Shown in pieces: positions 21,229 to 33,761 of a stretch of DNA of 64,000 nucleotides. The stretch covers positions 4,836,001-4,900,000 of the forward strand of contig OX637410.1 in assembly GCA_951799425.1 (NCBI GenBank). Reading direction: 5' to 3'. Every line of letters begins with the position of its first letter. The stretch's first letter is position 1. Under the pieces are notes generated by a model. It ran no database searches. It had not been told where the DNA came from and worked only from the letters and a program-made list of their open reading frames with translations. This DNA comes from Ilex aquifolium (Eukaryota; Streptophyta; Magnoliopsida; Aquifoliales; Aquifoliaceae). The position numbers and the translations under genes are program-made.

Positions 21229-24084
21229 TGTAAAACCCGGGAAAATTTGAACTTTTTCTGAAAAAGGGCAAAATGGAAATTCTCCACCCTTATGCGTATT
21301 TGAAATAATCATGTTCTAGACCTCGGATGAGGAAACGGAGTTCGCCGTTGGATTCGTATCGCGAAATCGAGTCACCCTGTCAAATTTCGTCGAATTCCGA
21401 GATAATCGAATTTTTGCACGTTGTTCGAGGCGACTGCGTGACGAATGACTTTTTAAAGGTCCTCAAAAATATTTTTTATAAAATTTCATTAAAATTAAGT
21501 TAAAGTTCAAATAAAATTAATTTGAACTTAATCCGAGGTATAATGAATCGTTTCGGGACGAAAAACGGACCCCAAAAGTCGAAAATATGCGGTGCAATGT
21601 GGACCGCGCAATTAAAAGTATAAATAGGGGCTAAATATCTGAAAAATCAGATATTTCCACCCCTTTAGCTGGCTGTGTTCAGACGTTGAAGGGAGAGGAG
21701 AAAATTTTGATTTCAAGCTTTCTTCTTCCGATTCCGGGAGTTCCGTCCGTCGGAATTCGTCGATTCAAAAGGCAAAGTTCATCTACGCGATGAGGGCTAC
21801 GCGTGGGTACCAAAAACAACAAGTTTCACCGAAGGTGAACGGGTGGGGGTGTGCGAAAATCAAGATTCCAGTTGTATTTCTTTGCTCGGATTCCGTCGAG
21901 CTAGAAGGGAGAAGTGATCACGTCGACGAGGGCTACTCGTGGGTACCAAAAATGAAGATTTTCACCAAAGGTGAAAAATCGGGATTTGAAAAAATCAAGC
22001 TTCGAGTTGGGTTTTCGGGTCTTGGGAGCTTCCTACGGGATTCTCACGCTACGAGAGGTAGGGGTTCTCCTACTTGGGTTGATTTCTTACCTAGAATGCC
22101 TATGATTATGGCTCGGTATATATATAGATATGTATACATATTTATATGTATATAGTTATGGAATAATGAAGAAAATGGGTAGGTTGTTAGAAAAAATTAC
22201 ACTTGCCTTTTTTGTGGAATTTAGGTAAAATAATTTTATCCTAAATTGTTATGTAGAAATTGTCTATTGAAATTTCTTGAATTATATGAAAGTTGGGCAT
22301 GATATGTGCTACCATAATTGTTTGCCTTGAATGTGTTCAACAAAATGCCTAAGTTGGTGGAAATGGTTATTTTAATAAAATTGAAATAACATACTTGAAA
22401 TTGTGATAAAGTTAAGTTATATGTTTATGATATGAGCTACATGAAAATTTGTGATTGTTGATATATGATTTTAATATATATTGGCATGGTGAAAGATTGT
22501 GAGAATTACATGCTTATGATGTAAATTGTCATGTGATTTGATGAAATGAATTGGAGTAGTTCATGTGGCATACATTGCATATTGAATATTGAATTATTGA
22601 TGTAATGATTCATTACATTGTATGGCACGGGAACATCGCATACATGGACATTGTGTCATAGGGATGTTTGTGCATGGGTGTTTGTACCACAAACTATGTG
22701 GTATTATGGGAGTCTAATATGGAGATAAATTGCTCATTGGCATTCATGACATATTGGGCATAAGGTGATGTCACATTCATGGGAAACTTGCATGAGTGTG
22801 GGGGGGTAGTTGCATATATCAATCATCATGCTTGGTGGTTGGTGGATGGGCTCGGGAAAGTTGGATTGATTATTCAACTAAGTCGCATGGTTGCATGAAA
22901 AAGAAGAAAAAGATTGGGTCGGGGTTAGCAAGAAGGGGCAAGACGACCTCTCGGGTGCAAGGCCCGGTGTTTCGGATACGCACTTCCGTTGGTATAAGAG
23001 CCTATAAAGTGTGTTGGTGTACGCGGCACCGTTGGTGGAAAGAGTCCATAAATCCCGTGTCGGTTGGGTTCCGTTGGTGGAAGTCCATAAACGCCCACCC
23101 CAAAGAAAGACCCGGAGATTTTCTTAAATTAGTTATTGGGTGAGTAATACCAATGGTGGAGGCTCGGGGTGTGTTACATGATTGAGTCTCATCTCACTCA
23201 TGGCATGTCGTACACATTGGCATTTGCATTGTGTTGTCGAGCCGGGAAGGGCTCGGGGTGAGTGCATAAATGAGTCACATCTCATTTCATGATACATCAA
23301 ACACGTTGGCATTAGCATTGTGTTGAGGAGCCAGGGAGGGCTCGGGTTGAGTACATGAGTCCCATCTCATTTCATGGGGCTTAGGTAGCCCGGTTTAACA
23401 TACATGGCATTGACATGTAAAGGGAGTCAGAGTGGACTCGGGTTGAGTGCACATGGGTGGGTCTCACCTCATTCATGGCATGACATTATAGCATTACATC
23501 ATTTAATTGTATATTATTTGATGGAATGGTTACGGATTTATGGATGTTGCATGTGAACATTTCATATGCATATAGGTTGAGGAGTAGCCTCTGTAGGAAA
23601 TACTCTACTGGGCGTTGGCTCACCCTATACGGGAACACATTTCAGGTGGGAGAGATACACCGGCGGATGGCTCCATTTTGGACCCTCGTGCTTGAAGAAA
23701 GCCGCATGTGGCTTTACTTAATGTTTTGTGTAATTACATGTTAAAAACTATATTTTGGGGCATGTAATGCGTAAAATAATTGTAATAGAACTTATAAAGA
23801 CTATTGTTAGATTAGCCTTTCATGTTTTGATTTAAGTATGGTTAATTGGACCCAGTGTGGCCAATGTTTACTTATACATGGACCCGGTGCGGCCATTGCT
23901 TTATATTTGACCTCGGATGGGTCTGGTAATTGTGTATTGCACAGGTTGGGTTTTGGGTAGAGCTCCCCATACAAAGGAGACTCTGCCCAAATTTCGTTAA
24001 GTTATGGACCCCGGTAAATGAGGCATAACAGTGTGATATCGAGATACTAGGTATCTACAGGTATTCCGCGGGTTGATGGGTAAT
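21229..24084 (+). mobile_element. LTR G2 of a chromovirus, right end deleted
   Basis: Begins TGTAAAACCCGGG, like G1, in the 3' UTR of F, and follows G1 through to the conserved ggtattccgcgggttgatggg. The last 40 bp or so (including the GGGGCGTCACA end) are absent and F's 3' LTR begins abruptly. It therefore has no checkable TSD. TATA-like tataaatagg is at about 21620. Multiple internal short repeats with a ggctcggg-type unit lie at 23160-23460. A 121-codon and a 115-codon open frame inside are not recognised and are probably chance. Confidence 0.8.
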
Positions 24085-25332
24085 CTGATTGGTTTATCTG
24101 GGTGTCTTTCTCCTCTCCCATTGGTCCAATTGAACAACAAAATAACCTGATTGGTTTATCTGGGTGTCTGCTACCTTGAAGCATCTCTCCAGTGCCTATA
24201 AATACCTGAGTTTAGCCATTTTTCAGGGGATTCGCTAGAGGGATCAGAAGAGTTCAAGACAGAGAGAAAGAGAGATTTCAAGAGGAATTTCAGTCAGAGA
24301 ATAAGTGGAGCCCTGCCCTAATCACTTTCCAGCTAGAATTTTCTCTACTTCTACATTTTTGTTTATCCTTTCTACTTGGAGGGTTGAACCTCTCCCACTT
24401 TTGTGCCCTAGCTGGTAATAATAGTGGTAGTGTTTCAGCTATTCCTCGGGGAAGGACGTGTTGTTTTTTGTTTCCAGTTGTAATGGGATTATCTCACTCC
24501 TTTTGCTTGTCTGTAGAAATGAGGCGTGGGTAGTCCATTTATACTCTTTCGTGAAGGGTGAATGCATGTGTAATACTGTTTATGTTATGGAAATGCCGAT
24601 GTTTTATTTATGCGTTAATTTTTATACCTCCCTTAATGGATGAATGGTTACATTTATAATATGCTCATGATTATGAACATGTAGCAAAGCCTATTGATAT
24701 ATACCATTCTATCTATTATTATTACGTACTTCATGCATGATACAGTGATGTACGTAGTTGGGATTTATGTAACAATCGGGAGATTGGCTATAAACGGGTT
24801 AAGTCTTGCCATAGCCAATACTTTTGATTCAATGCATAAACTGGATCTCTGTCATCATTGAATCATAAACTTGCCGATTAAATAGCTAGAGTAAACCTTT
24901 TGAATGGTTCACCTTCGGGTTTACTAGAGTTATTTGATTGTTGCATGGTACATAGACCTTCCGGCTAACCTAATCAGTTGTTGTGTTATGGTTCAATATA
25001 CATCAAACCTACTGGTTAGCTTTCCAGTGAAATGGGATTTGATCGATGTAAGGTGTCATTTTCATAAATAAACAGTATAAAGCATGTTGGATCCTCGCAC
25101 TAATGAGTACCTTTTTATCATTGTTATTCAAAGTTTTAGCTAAATGTTTATTTGATAATTCTAAGCTCACACCACAAGCTGTTTCGTTGCACACGACACA
25201 CACGAATATTTCACCGTTTCTGTTTTGATTACCGACAGTTAGCTCCCTGTGGGTTCGACCTCGGACTTAACCGAGAAATATTAGAATTTGACCACTTATA
25301 CTTTGGTGTATGACATGAATCAGGCCAGATCA
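24085..25332 (+). repeat. 3' LTR remnant of element F
   Basis: About 1.2 kb of the 1.54 kb LTR remains; the first 300 bp, including the palindrome region, are gone. The TATA box (24193-24205) is retained. At the left edge a 23-bp segment (24085-24107) is an exact copy of 24147-24169, the hallmark of filler DNA at a repaired break. The LTR ends AGATCA, followed by the TSD AAGAT. Confidence 0.85.
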
Positions 25333-25337
25333 AAGAT

Positions 25338-26615
25338 CATGGTACATCTTCGTACCATCGAGATGCACAGCAGAACCTGAGCAATAAAACTCCTTAAGGA
25401 TTTTCTCTCTCAGATCCGTAGATTAGGGAACCACAACCCTGCTCTTGTATCGAAGAATGCCATCAACATGAATGGCCTAGCCCTCTTCAGATGTACCCAA
25501 ATGTACCCAATCCTATATGAACAATATCTCTGTGTCCTGTCACTAGGACTCGATCACCCTACTTAATAAGGAAGGCGTAGCCACCAAACTGCCCAAAATG
25601 CCCTGAGCCTGATCCTTGTAGTGTAGCCCGAACTGCCCCATAGTCTCGAGCATCTGCCACTCTCGGGAAGCTATATTGGCCAAGAATCCCCATGACTTTT
25701 GACTGAGTGCATCAGCCACCACATTTGCCTTACTAGGATAGTAATGCAAAGTGAAGTCGTAATCCTCCAGATACTCTATCCACCTGCGCTGCCTCATGTT
25801 GAGGTCTCGCTGTGTGAAGATGTACTTCAGACTCTTGTGGTCTGAAAGTACCTCAAACTGTTTTCGATACAAATAGTGGCGCCATCCTTCAAGGCACAAA
25901 TAATAGCTACCACTTCCATGTCGTGCGTATGATAGTTTTTCTTGTTATTCTTAAGTTGTCAAGAGCCATAAGCAACCACTCTCCCAGACTGTATCAAGAC
26001 ACATCACAATCCATCCTTCAAGGCATCATAATACAATGTGTTCCACTGTCCCCTCTCCGGCACTATAAGAATAGGAGCTGAAGTAAGCCTCCTCTTCAAC
26101 TCCTAGAATGCCCTCACACATGAGTCATTCTAATGAAATCTAACCTTTTCCTGGTCAGCATAGTTATAAGTACAGCTAGCTAAGAGAAGTCCTCAATGAA
26201 CCTCTGATAGTACCCTGCCAATCCCAAGAAACTGCATATCTCGAAGACTAATTTTGACCTCTCCTAACTCATGACCCCTCAATCTTTTCCAAGTCGATAG
26301 ATACACCCGAAGCGGACACCACGTGATCCAAAAAATTCACCTCTGTTAGCCAAAATTCACACTTGCTAAACTTAGCATACAACAGATTGTCTCTCAAGGT
26401 TTAGAGAATGATCCTCAAGTGACCCTCATGTTCTTCCTCAGACTTGGAGTAGATTAGAATGTCATCAACAAAGACTACAACAAAATGATCTAGATAGGGT
26501 TGGAATACTCTTGCATAAGATCCATGAATGCCACTGTGGCATTCGTTAAGTCAAAAGACATCACCGTAAACTCAAAATATTCATACCGCATCTTAAACGT
26601 CGTCTTAGGGATATC
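25338..26615 (-). pseudogene. Reverse transcriptase (C-terminal part) and RNase H of chromovirus E
   Basis: On the reverse strand, from 26615 downward: the end of RT (TTFKMRYEYFEF; the TNA-x-x-AFMDLM region), a degraded connection domain (RGHE... FLGLAGYYQRFIEDFS) and RNase H. The best-preserved piece is an open frame at 25899-25543 with LSDHKSLKYIFTQRDLNMRQ, RRWIEYLEDYDF and KANVVADALSQK, typical of chromoviruses. About 20 stops and frame changes occur in the RT part. It joins 42613 upstream (across B) and 9464 downstream (across F). Confidence 0.85.
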
Positions 26616-28262
26616 TGATTAACTCTAATTAGTGCTTTAATAACTTAGGTTAGTAGGTCAATTGTGTTAATGAAGTGAGTTAAAACAGTCAGAGTAAGTG
26701 AAATTAGGGTTAGTGCGTAAATTAGGGTTAATGCGTTAAACTTAAGGTTTTGTGCGAAAATTGTGCAAAGTTAAGGGGAGCAAGTGTCAAAGCTTAAATC
26801 AGTAGTGGAGGCAAGTGCAATTACTAACCAAATCTATCAAGCAAAGCCACAAGAAGTCCAGAGGTTTAGCACCGTCCGGACGGTGGTGGTGGCATCCGAA
26901 CGGTGGTGGTGGCATCCGAACGGTGGCTAAACTACCTTAAGCTCCTATTTCCTCCTGTTGGTCAATTAATGCAACTGCTTCACTCCTATTGGTCCATCCA
27001 ATTTCTGCCACCTCAACTAGCCCCTCTAGACATGCCAGAGAGAGTGGAGGGAAGTCAGGAGAGGTTAGGGTCAGTTTAGAGAATCAGAAACAGTCAGAGA
27101 GTGAGAGAGAAAGAGAAATAGTATAGCGAAGCCCTGCCGAACCACGTCTAGCCAGCTTTTCAGCCTACGTTCCCGCAACTTTTCTTTCTTCTACATTTTT
27201 GTTATTCCTTTTTACTTAGAGGGTTGAACCTCTGCCACTTTTGTGCCCTAACCGGTAGTAAGAGTGGTGGTGTTTCAACTATTCCTCGAGGAAGGATTGT
27301 CTATATTTTATTTTGTATTGTAATGGAACTATTTCACACCTCTTGCTCATTTATAGCAATGGGACGTGATTAGTCTTCTTGTACCCATGAGGGTGAACAT
27401 ATTTATGATATTGTTTAAGTTATGGAAATGTCGATGTTTTAATTATGCTTTAATTTTATATATATACCTCCCATATTGATGGATGGTTACATTTATAATA
27501 TGCTAATGGTTATAAACACCGAGCGGTACCTAATGCTATATACCATACTATCTTCCAATTATGTACTTCATGCATAATACAATGATGTACGTGATTGGGA
27601 TTTATGTAACAATTGATTGATTGGTTATAGACGGGTTAAGTCTCGGTATAGCTAATGCTTTTGATTCAATGCATAAACCGGAGTCTCGTCATCAGTGAAT
27701 CATCAACCTAACGACTGAATAACTGTAGTATTCCTCATAAATGGCTTGCCTTCTGGTTTACTATAGTTGTTTAACTGATGCATGGTACAGAGATGTCGAT
27801 TGAGTAATTCAAGTATTCCTCCTAAATGGCTTGCCTTCTGGTTTACTTGGATTATTTGATTATTGCATTGAATATACACCTATCGGCTAACTTAATTAGT
27901 TGCTGGATATGGTTCAATAAACATCATACCTACGGTTGAATTTCCAGTAAAATGGGGGTTAATTGTTGTAAGGTGGCATTTCTAGTACTTAGCCAATATA
28001 ATGCATGTGGAATCCCTGAACTGAAGGGTACCTTTTAATTATCGCATTTCCACAATTTTAATTAAGTTTATTTTAAATTGTTTGAAGCTCACACCACCAG
28101 CTATTTCTACTACATTTTGTATCTATAACAACTTCACAACTTCTGTTTTGAATTCCAAAATTTAACTCCCTGTGGGTTCGATCTCGAACTTAAACCGAGA
28201 ATTATATTGCAATTTGACCATTTTTACTTGGGTGTACGACACTATTTAGGTGGATCCAATCA
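26616..28262 (+). repeat. 5' LTR of element B
   Basis: Starts TGATTAACTC and ends GGATCCAATCA. Palindromes ACCGTCCGGACGGT (26871-26884) and two gcatccgaacggt half-decayed copies (about 26892-26925, one extra compared with the 3' LTR) are present. A net 38-bp deletion at about 27027 has removed the TATA box that the 3' LTR keeps, so transcription from this LTR is probably lost. Confidence 0.9.
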
Positions 28263-28269
28263 AGATTTC

Positions 28270-28287
28270 TGGCGTCGTTTCCAGGGA
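28270..28287 (+). other. Primer binding site of element B (tRNA-Asp type)
   Basis: TGGCGTCGTTTCCAGGGA matches the complement of the plant tRNA-Asp 3' end at 15 of 18 positions. Confidence 0.8.
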
Positions 28288-28370
28288 GTTACGGTGATTT
28301 CAAATCGAACAAGGAAGTTGTTTAGTTTGTATTATATGTATATTTATTGTCTATTGTATTTTCATTGTTT

Positions 28371-30143
28371 ATGTCTGTTAAGTCATCAGTAGGATCTGTA
28401 AATCAGTCTAATCCTTCATCTCCATCATCTTCATCTTTGTCACAAGCATCATTTGAGTTAAGCATGACTCATAATAATCAAAGAGAATAAGAGGTAGTTT
28501 AGAATGTCCGACCATTAAGATAATTTTTGCATCCTGCACGCACTAGTGTCCCGTCATGTTTTAATTTTTGCACCAATGCTCCAAATTTCAACATTAAGGC
28601 AGAGACAATACAGTTGTTACCACAGTTTCATGGTCTGCAGTCTAAAAACCCATACTTGCATGTTGAAGAGTTTGAAGAAGTATGTGGTGCTTTGCAAGAT
28701 AATTCTGAAATGGCTCGATTGAAACTTTTTCCTTTCTTTTTGAAGGAAAAATCTAAACAGTGGCTAAATTCTTTAGAAGCCCAGTCTATTCCGAGTTGGC
28801 AAGTTTTACAAACTAAATTTTTTAAAAAGTTTTTCCTATGCATCGCACTAATGCATTGAGGCGTCAAATCATGAATTTTTCTGTAAGAAGGGGAAACTTT
28901 TTATCAATCATGAAATTCTTTAGAAGCCCAGTCTATTCCATCTGCATTGCGTCAGTTTGTTGAAATGATGGCCCAGGGAGAATTTATGAGTAAGAGTCCC
29001 GAGGAGGCATTCGAGTTCTTTGATACCATTTCTGAGAGTTCCCAAATGTGGGACTCCGCCTCTCCAAACATTGTTGATACCAATCCATCTGCATCCCAAG
29101 GAGGGAAGTATCTGTTAAAAGAGGATGATGACCTAAGGGCCAAAATGACTACCTTGTCCCGAAAGCTTGAAGCTTTAGAAATGAAAAAAAATGAAGGAAG
29201 TGTCTATAGCACTAAGCAGTCATGTGAAATCTGTGCATTGTCAGGACATCCCACGAGGGAATGTCCAACCATTCCTGCATTTGAAGAGGTCTTGATGGAA
29301 CAGTCCAATGTCATTTCCAATTTTAACAAGGCCTATGCCAATCCTTATTTAGAGACCTATAACCCAGGGTGGCAGAATCACCCGAATTTCAGTTGAAAAA
29401 ACACACAACCTTTGAGTCAACCACAAGGTCCACCTTCAAGTCAGCCCCAAACTCAACAGTCATATCAGCCCCAAACTCAGTCATATCAACCCCCACACAA
29501 AAGGAGTCTAGAGGATACCATGAAGCAGTTCATTTAGAGTCTGATAAGTTTTAATACTCAGCACACCCATGCATTCAATGATTTCAAAGCTCAAACTTCA
29601 TAAAGTATTAAAGATCTTAAGAGTCATTTAGCCAAATTGACCCAGTCCTTGAGCACATCAGAGAAGGGAAAATTCTCATCTCAACCAAAATCCCCACAGA
29701 GTCAAAACCAGGCTAATGTTGTGTCTTCCGAACCATCTCCAAGTCAGGTCCAAGCAATTACCACATTGAAAAGTGGTAAGGAAATAGAAAAAACCATTAG
29801 AGATATGTTAATTCCTAAGCCAAAACTTGAGTCAATCCCAGTAAATGGACTAGTTGAGCCTGAACCTGTAACTGAAAGGAAACCAGAAACCCCAAATGAA
29901 AAAGACCCTTCATGTCCTATCCCGTTACCTTTTCCTCAAGCAGTCAAGAAACCTAAATCTCCATCCAACCATTCTGAAATCTTCAAATTGTTCAAGAAAT
30001 TAAAGATTAACATCCCTTTGTTGGATGCAATCAAACAAGTTCCATCTTATGCCAAATTTTTAAAAGACCTTTGCACAGTCAAAAGGAAGATCAATGTACA
30101 AAAAAGAGCATTCTTAACCGAGCATGTTAGTGTTATCATCTAG
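28371..30143 (+). pseudogene. gag: gag of element B
   Basis: Starts MSVKSSVG. Capsid-region landmarks are EEFEEVCGALQDNSEM, KQWLNSL and (after a break) LRQFVEMMAQ. An intact CCHC zinc knuckle, CEICALSGHPTREC (C-x2-C-x4-H-x4-C), is encoded near 29224-29265. The capsid is damaged: about 95 bp present in F are replaced by a 27-bp copy (28913-28939) of upstream gag sequence (28766-28792). Stops replace Gln codons near 28490 and 28500. The block at 29637-30143 (168 codons, Pro/Ser/Lys-rich) leads to the protease. Confidence 0.8.
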
Positions 30144-30600
30144 CACAAGGCCCTTCTTAAGTACAAAGATCCTGTAAGTCCTACAGTGTCATGCATAATC
30201 AAAAATTTCTGAATTGAGCAAGCTCTGCTTGATTTCGGAGCCAATGTCAATTTACATCCATACTTGGTCTATAAACAATTAGCGTTGGGTGAGTTGAAAC
30301 CCACCAATGTCACATTACAATTGCCAGACCGATTTGTGAAAACCTCACGAGGAGTTGTGGAGGATGTGTTAGTTCAAGTTGATAAATTCTATTTCCTAGT
30401 GAATTTTATTGTCTTAGATACACAGCTAGTTCTGAATGCTTCTACATACATTCCTGTGATTCTAGGTCGACCATTTCTTACTACATCAAATGCATTGATT
30501 AATTGTAGGAATGGAATCATGAAACTTTCATTCAAAAACATGACATTGGAATTGAATGTGTTTAACATGGCAAAACAGCCTAGAGAAGAGGAAATGATGA
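30144..30600 (+). pseudogene. Aspartic protease of element B
   Basis: The active-site motif is LDFGANVNLHP near 30231, where the usual DLGAS/DTGAS has become DFGAN. GELKPTNVTLQL and VILGRPFL follow in the open frame 30264-30944. A TAG (30141-30143) and a TGA at about 30211 cut it from gag. The Ser/Thr-to-Asn change at the catalytic loop would be expected to weaken the enzyme. Confidence 0.75.
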
Positions 30601-32234
30601 GTGAAGTAAATTGTGTTGAGTTTTTAACTCAGAGTCTGTTTGAAAAAGTGTGTACAAAGAAGGAGTCCCATGCATTAGAGTTTGTACATACTAAAGAGTC
30701 TGTAAATGTGTCAGTTATTGAAACATGGAGTCCAAAATTTAAAAATTTACTGCCTACTGAACCCAAGTTTGAAAAGTCCAGTATTGAGGTCATTAAGATA
30801 GAATTGAAACCTCTCCCGACTGACTTGAAATATATCTTCTTTGGGGAGGATGAAACTCATCCAGTGATAATATCTTTGAAATTGTCAGAAGTCCAAGAAA
30901 AGAAATTGACAGAAGTCATAAAAGTGCTATCGGTTGGTCAATAGCAGATATAAAGAGAATAAGTCATCTTCTATGTACTCATTCCATATACTTAGAAGAA
31001 GATTCTAAACCATCCCGACAGCCGCAAAGAAGATTGAACCCACATTTGAAAAAAATATGCATGGCTGAAGTACTTAAACTGTTAGATGTTGATATCGTCT
31101 ATCATATATCTGATAATAAAAGGGTTAGCCCCACACAGGTAGTGCCAAAAAAATCTGGTGTTGCTGTCATACAAAATCAAGAAAATGAATTAGTCTCTAT
31201 GCGTAAAATCACTGGTTAGCGTATGTGTATTGACTATCGAAAGTTGAATTCACTCACCAGAAAAGATCATTTTCCCTTACTTTTCTTACATCAAGTCTTG
31301 GAAAGAATAGCCGGTTATGTATATTATTATTTCTTAGATGGATATTCATGCTATAACCAGATTGAGATTGCAATTGATGATCAAGAGAAAACCACTTTTA
31401 CATATCCTTTTGGCACTTTTGCCTATAAAAGAATTCCTTTTGGATTGTGTAACACTCCAGCTAATTTTCAACGTTGTATGTTAAGTATTTTCAGTGATAT
31501 GGTGGAGCGATTTTTAGAAGTTTTCATGGATGATTTTTCTGTGTATGGTGATTCATTTGAATTATGTTTAGAAAATCTTGAAAAAGTTCTTACCCGATGT
31601 GAAGAAATAAATCTTGTGTTGAATTGGAAAAAATGTCATTTCATAGTCACACAGGGTATTATTTTAGGTCATGTAGTTTTTGTAGAGAGAATTGAAGTCG
31701 ATAAGTCTAAAATTGATTTAATATCCAATCTCTCTCCACCCAAGACTGTAAAAGATGTACGATCCTTTCTAGGTCATGTAGGATTCTACATAAGATTCAT
31801 TAAGGATTTTAGTTCGATCTCTAGGCCTATGTGTAATCTCTTATGTCAGGATGTACCATTTGATTGGAATGATGCATGTCAATTAGCATTTGATAGACTG
31901 AAAAGCACGTTTATTTCTGCACCAATAATGCAACCTCCTAATTAGTCCTTACCTTTTGAACTAATGTGTGATGCCAGTGATTATGCAGTAGGAGTTGTGT
32001 TAGGCCAGAGAAAAGAAAAGAAACCATATGTGATTTACTATGCAAGCAAGACTTTGAATGATGCACAAATGAATTATTCTACCACAAAAAAAGAATTGTT
32101 TGATGTTGTATTTTCTTTAGATAAATTTAGTTCATATTTAGTTGGATCCTCAATCGTTGTTTTTATTGATCATGCAGCCTTGAAATACTTGCTGACCAAG
32201 AAGGATACTAAACCACGTCTCCTACGTTGGATAC
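30601..32234 (+). pseudogene. Reverse transcriptase and first part of RNase H of element B
   Basis: Open blocks 30264-30944, 31034-31219, 31223-31945 and 31964-32234 cover most of RT. Visible motifs are SPTQVVPKKSG, MCIDYRKLNSLTRKDHF, QIEIAIDDQEKTTF, FGTFAYKRIPFGL and the catalytic FMDDFSVYG (FMDD in place of YxDD). TAG at 31217-31219 (where F and D have TGG) and at 31943-31945 separate blocks. RNase H begins with MCDASDYAVG and [16 protein letters not shown] and is cut in LLRWIL by the solo X LTR (TSD GATAC). This is the best-preserved Athila-like RT here besides D. Confidence 0.85.
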
Positions 32235-33761
32235 TGACTCGATCTGAAATGTGTACACCCAAGTGCAGGTGATCAAGTTGTAGGTATAATCCGGTTAAGC
32301 CCGGAGTGGAATCCACAGGGAACTAATGTTGGTGTTTTACAGTTGTAAGTGATAAAGACCAAAGTGACTAGAACCCTTGAGATTTGAAGTTACGATGATT
32401 ATAGAATTTTCTGGACAAAATATAAGATTCTCTTAATTGAAAAAGTCACCCTTTAGCTCGAGGATCTAGACATGTAGTTGTTCACCCGGTTGTTATATCT
32501 GTGCTTTGTAAATACTCAATTAAGTCTTGAGTCAATATTAAGTTAATCGGAGGATAAAAATGGACTGTATGAATTAAGAGCATGGCTCCGATGTATTTGC
32601 AGAGATTTGCAAGAATTGTTAGTGCCGGGACTTAACCCCGTCTACAAACAAGCAAGCAAGCAAACCTACAAATCATCCAGCAACTGTTAAATTACTCCAT
32701 TCTTAGTTTAAGGATAATGATAATGAAGATTGAGAAGTTTTCATGAAGACCTAGCTTGAGTACTTGCAAAGAACCAATGAATTCTCCTATGTCAAGAGTT
32801 AACTTGTCTATAAGAGATTGTTGTACAAATTACTTTAGCTTTGCTAGATACATTCAATCATTCAAAAAGTAATAGAAAGATAAATCATTAAGCATAAATG
32901 AAATTCACAAATATAACTTCCCAACAATAAAATACATGTCCATCACCTCTCACTAAATAGTGAATGAGAAACTACTCACTCTTCATGGCTTTGAGAAAGC
33001 TAGAAAAGTGAGTGATTCTCATCCCTCCAAGTAGGGGAACTTTTAATTACAAGTTAACGTTTACCAAAACAATTAGCCTATCTCCGACAAAGAATGAGTG
33101 AAACACTACTCACCCTTCAAAGCTTACAAGATAGCATAGAAAGGCGAGAGAAGTTCAATCCTCTAAGTGAAGAAAGAAGCTTTACAAAGGAAGCTAATGA
33201 AACTAATGATGCAAGTAGAAGAAAACTAGTTACTTTTGGAGGGTTTTCCACTACCCAAAAGATGATGTTCAACAAGTTCCAAGGGATGGTATTTATAGAC
33301 AAGTGAGGGAGGTAAAAGAAAGACCTAGGTGCTTCAAGTCCAAGTATGTGCCACAAAATTCAGTTTGAAATCTAATATGATTGCATTCTATCTAGGGTTT
33401 ACGTTCGAACATTTCTGGAGTTCAAACGTGGTTGATAATGCAACTTTGTCAAGTAGCAAGCCTCGTGTCATCTCCCTAGCAGCCTCCTAAAGATCTTGAA
33501 TGAGTCCAATATGGCGTTCGAACGTGGGATGGAGTTCGAACACGGAATGGCGTTTGAACGTTTAATGGCGTTTGAACTTTGAAGCTTGTTTCCTCTTTCT
33601 TGATTTCTCCTTAAAAACACTATGTACTGCTTGAAAGAGTGATGTTGTTGCCTTTAAGCCCCTATACTTTTATTTATCCTGCAATGTCATTATTTAAATA
33701 CCATCAAAGCATAATTAATCTTATAAAGGCATAGTAAGATGTAACTTTTAACTATGCATCA
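32235..33761 (-). mobile_element. Solo LTR of family X inside RNase H of element B
   Basis: 1527 bp, flanked by TSD GATAC (32230-32234, 33762-33766). Read on the minus strand it matches the LTRs of A and D, ending with the block that encodes the CTTGGGTGTACAC end. It is about 330 bp shorter than those LTRs. It carries TTCGAA-type palindromes at about 33401-33570 and a TATA (atttatag, reverse) at 33291-33298. No element body remains. Confidence 0.92.
33401..33575 (-). promoter_or_regulatory. TTCGAA palindrome cluster of the solo X LTR
   Basis: Cores at about 33401 (cgttcgaac), 33419 (agttcaaacg), 33514 (gcgttcgaacg), 33532 (agttcgaac), 33549 (gcgtttgaacg) and 33567 (gcgtttgaac). Decayed copies show CG changed to TG or CA at the centre. 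The cluster lies upstream of the TATA in LTR orientation. Confidence 0.6.

Larger units (their letters stand above)
9465..25332 (+). mobile_element. Element F: Athila-like retrotransposon (family Z), nearly full length
   Basis: TSD AAGAT flanks it (9460-9464 and 25333-25337). The 5' LTR (9465-13399) is split by solo LTR G1. The internal region (13400-21228) carries a primer site, gag, pol, the small Cys/His ORF and ORF2. LTR G2 then starts in the 3' UTR. Everything from there to about 300 bp into the 3' LTR is missing, and the rest of the 3' LTR runs to 25332. F has many stops and lacks the RT active-site segment, so it cannot move by itself. Confidence 0.9.

Noticed and set aside
21790..22155. 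121-codon open frame in LTR G2
   Set aside because: It lies within an LTR, shows no domain, and G1 does not keep it.
22796..23143. 115-codon open frame in LTR G2
   Set aside because: Low-complexity, G-rich LTR sequence with no counterpart in G1.
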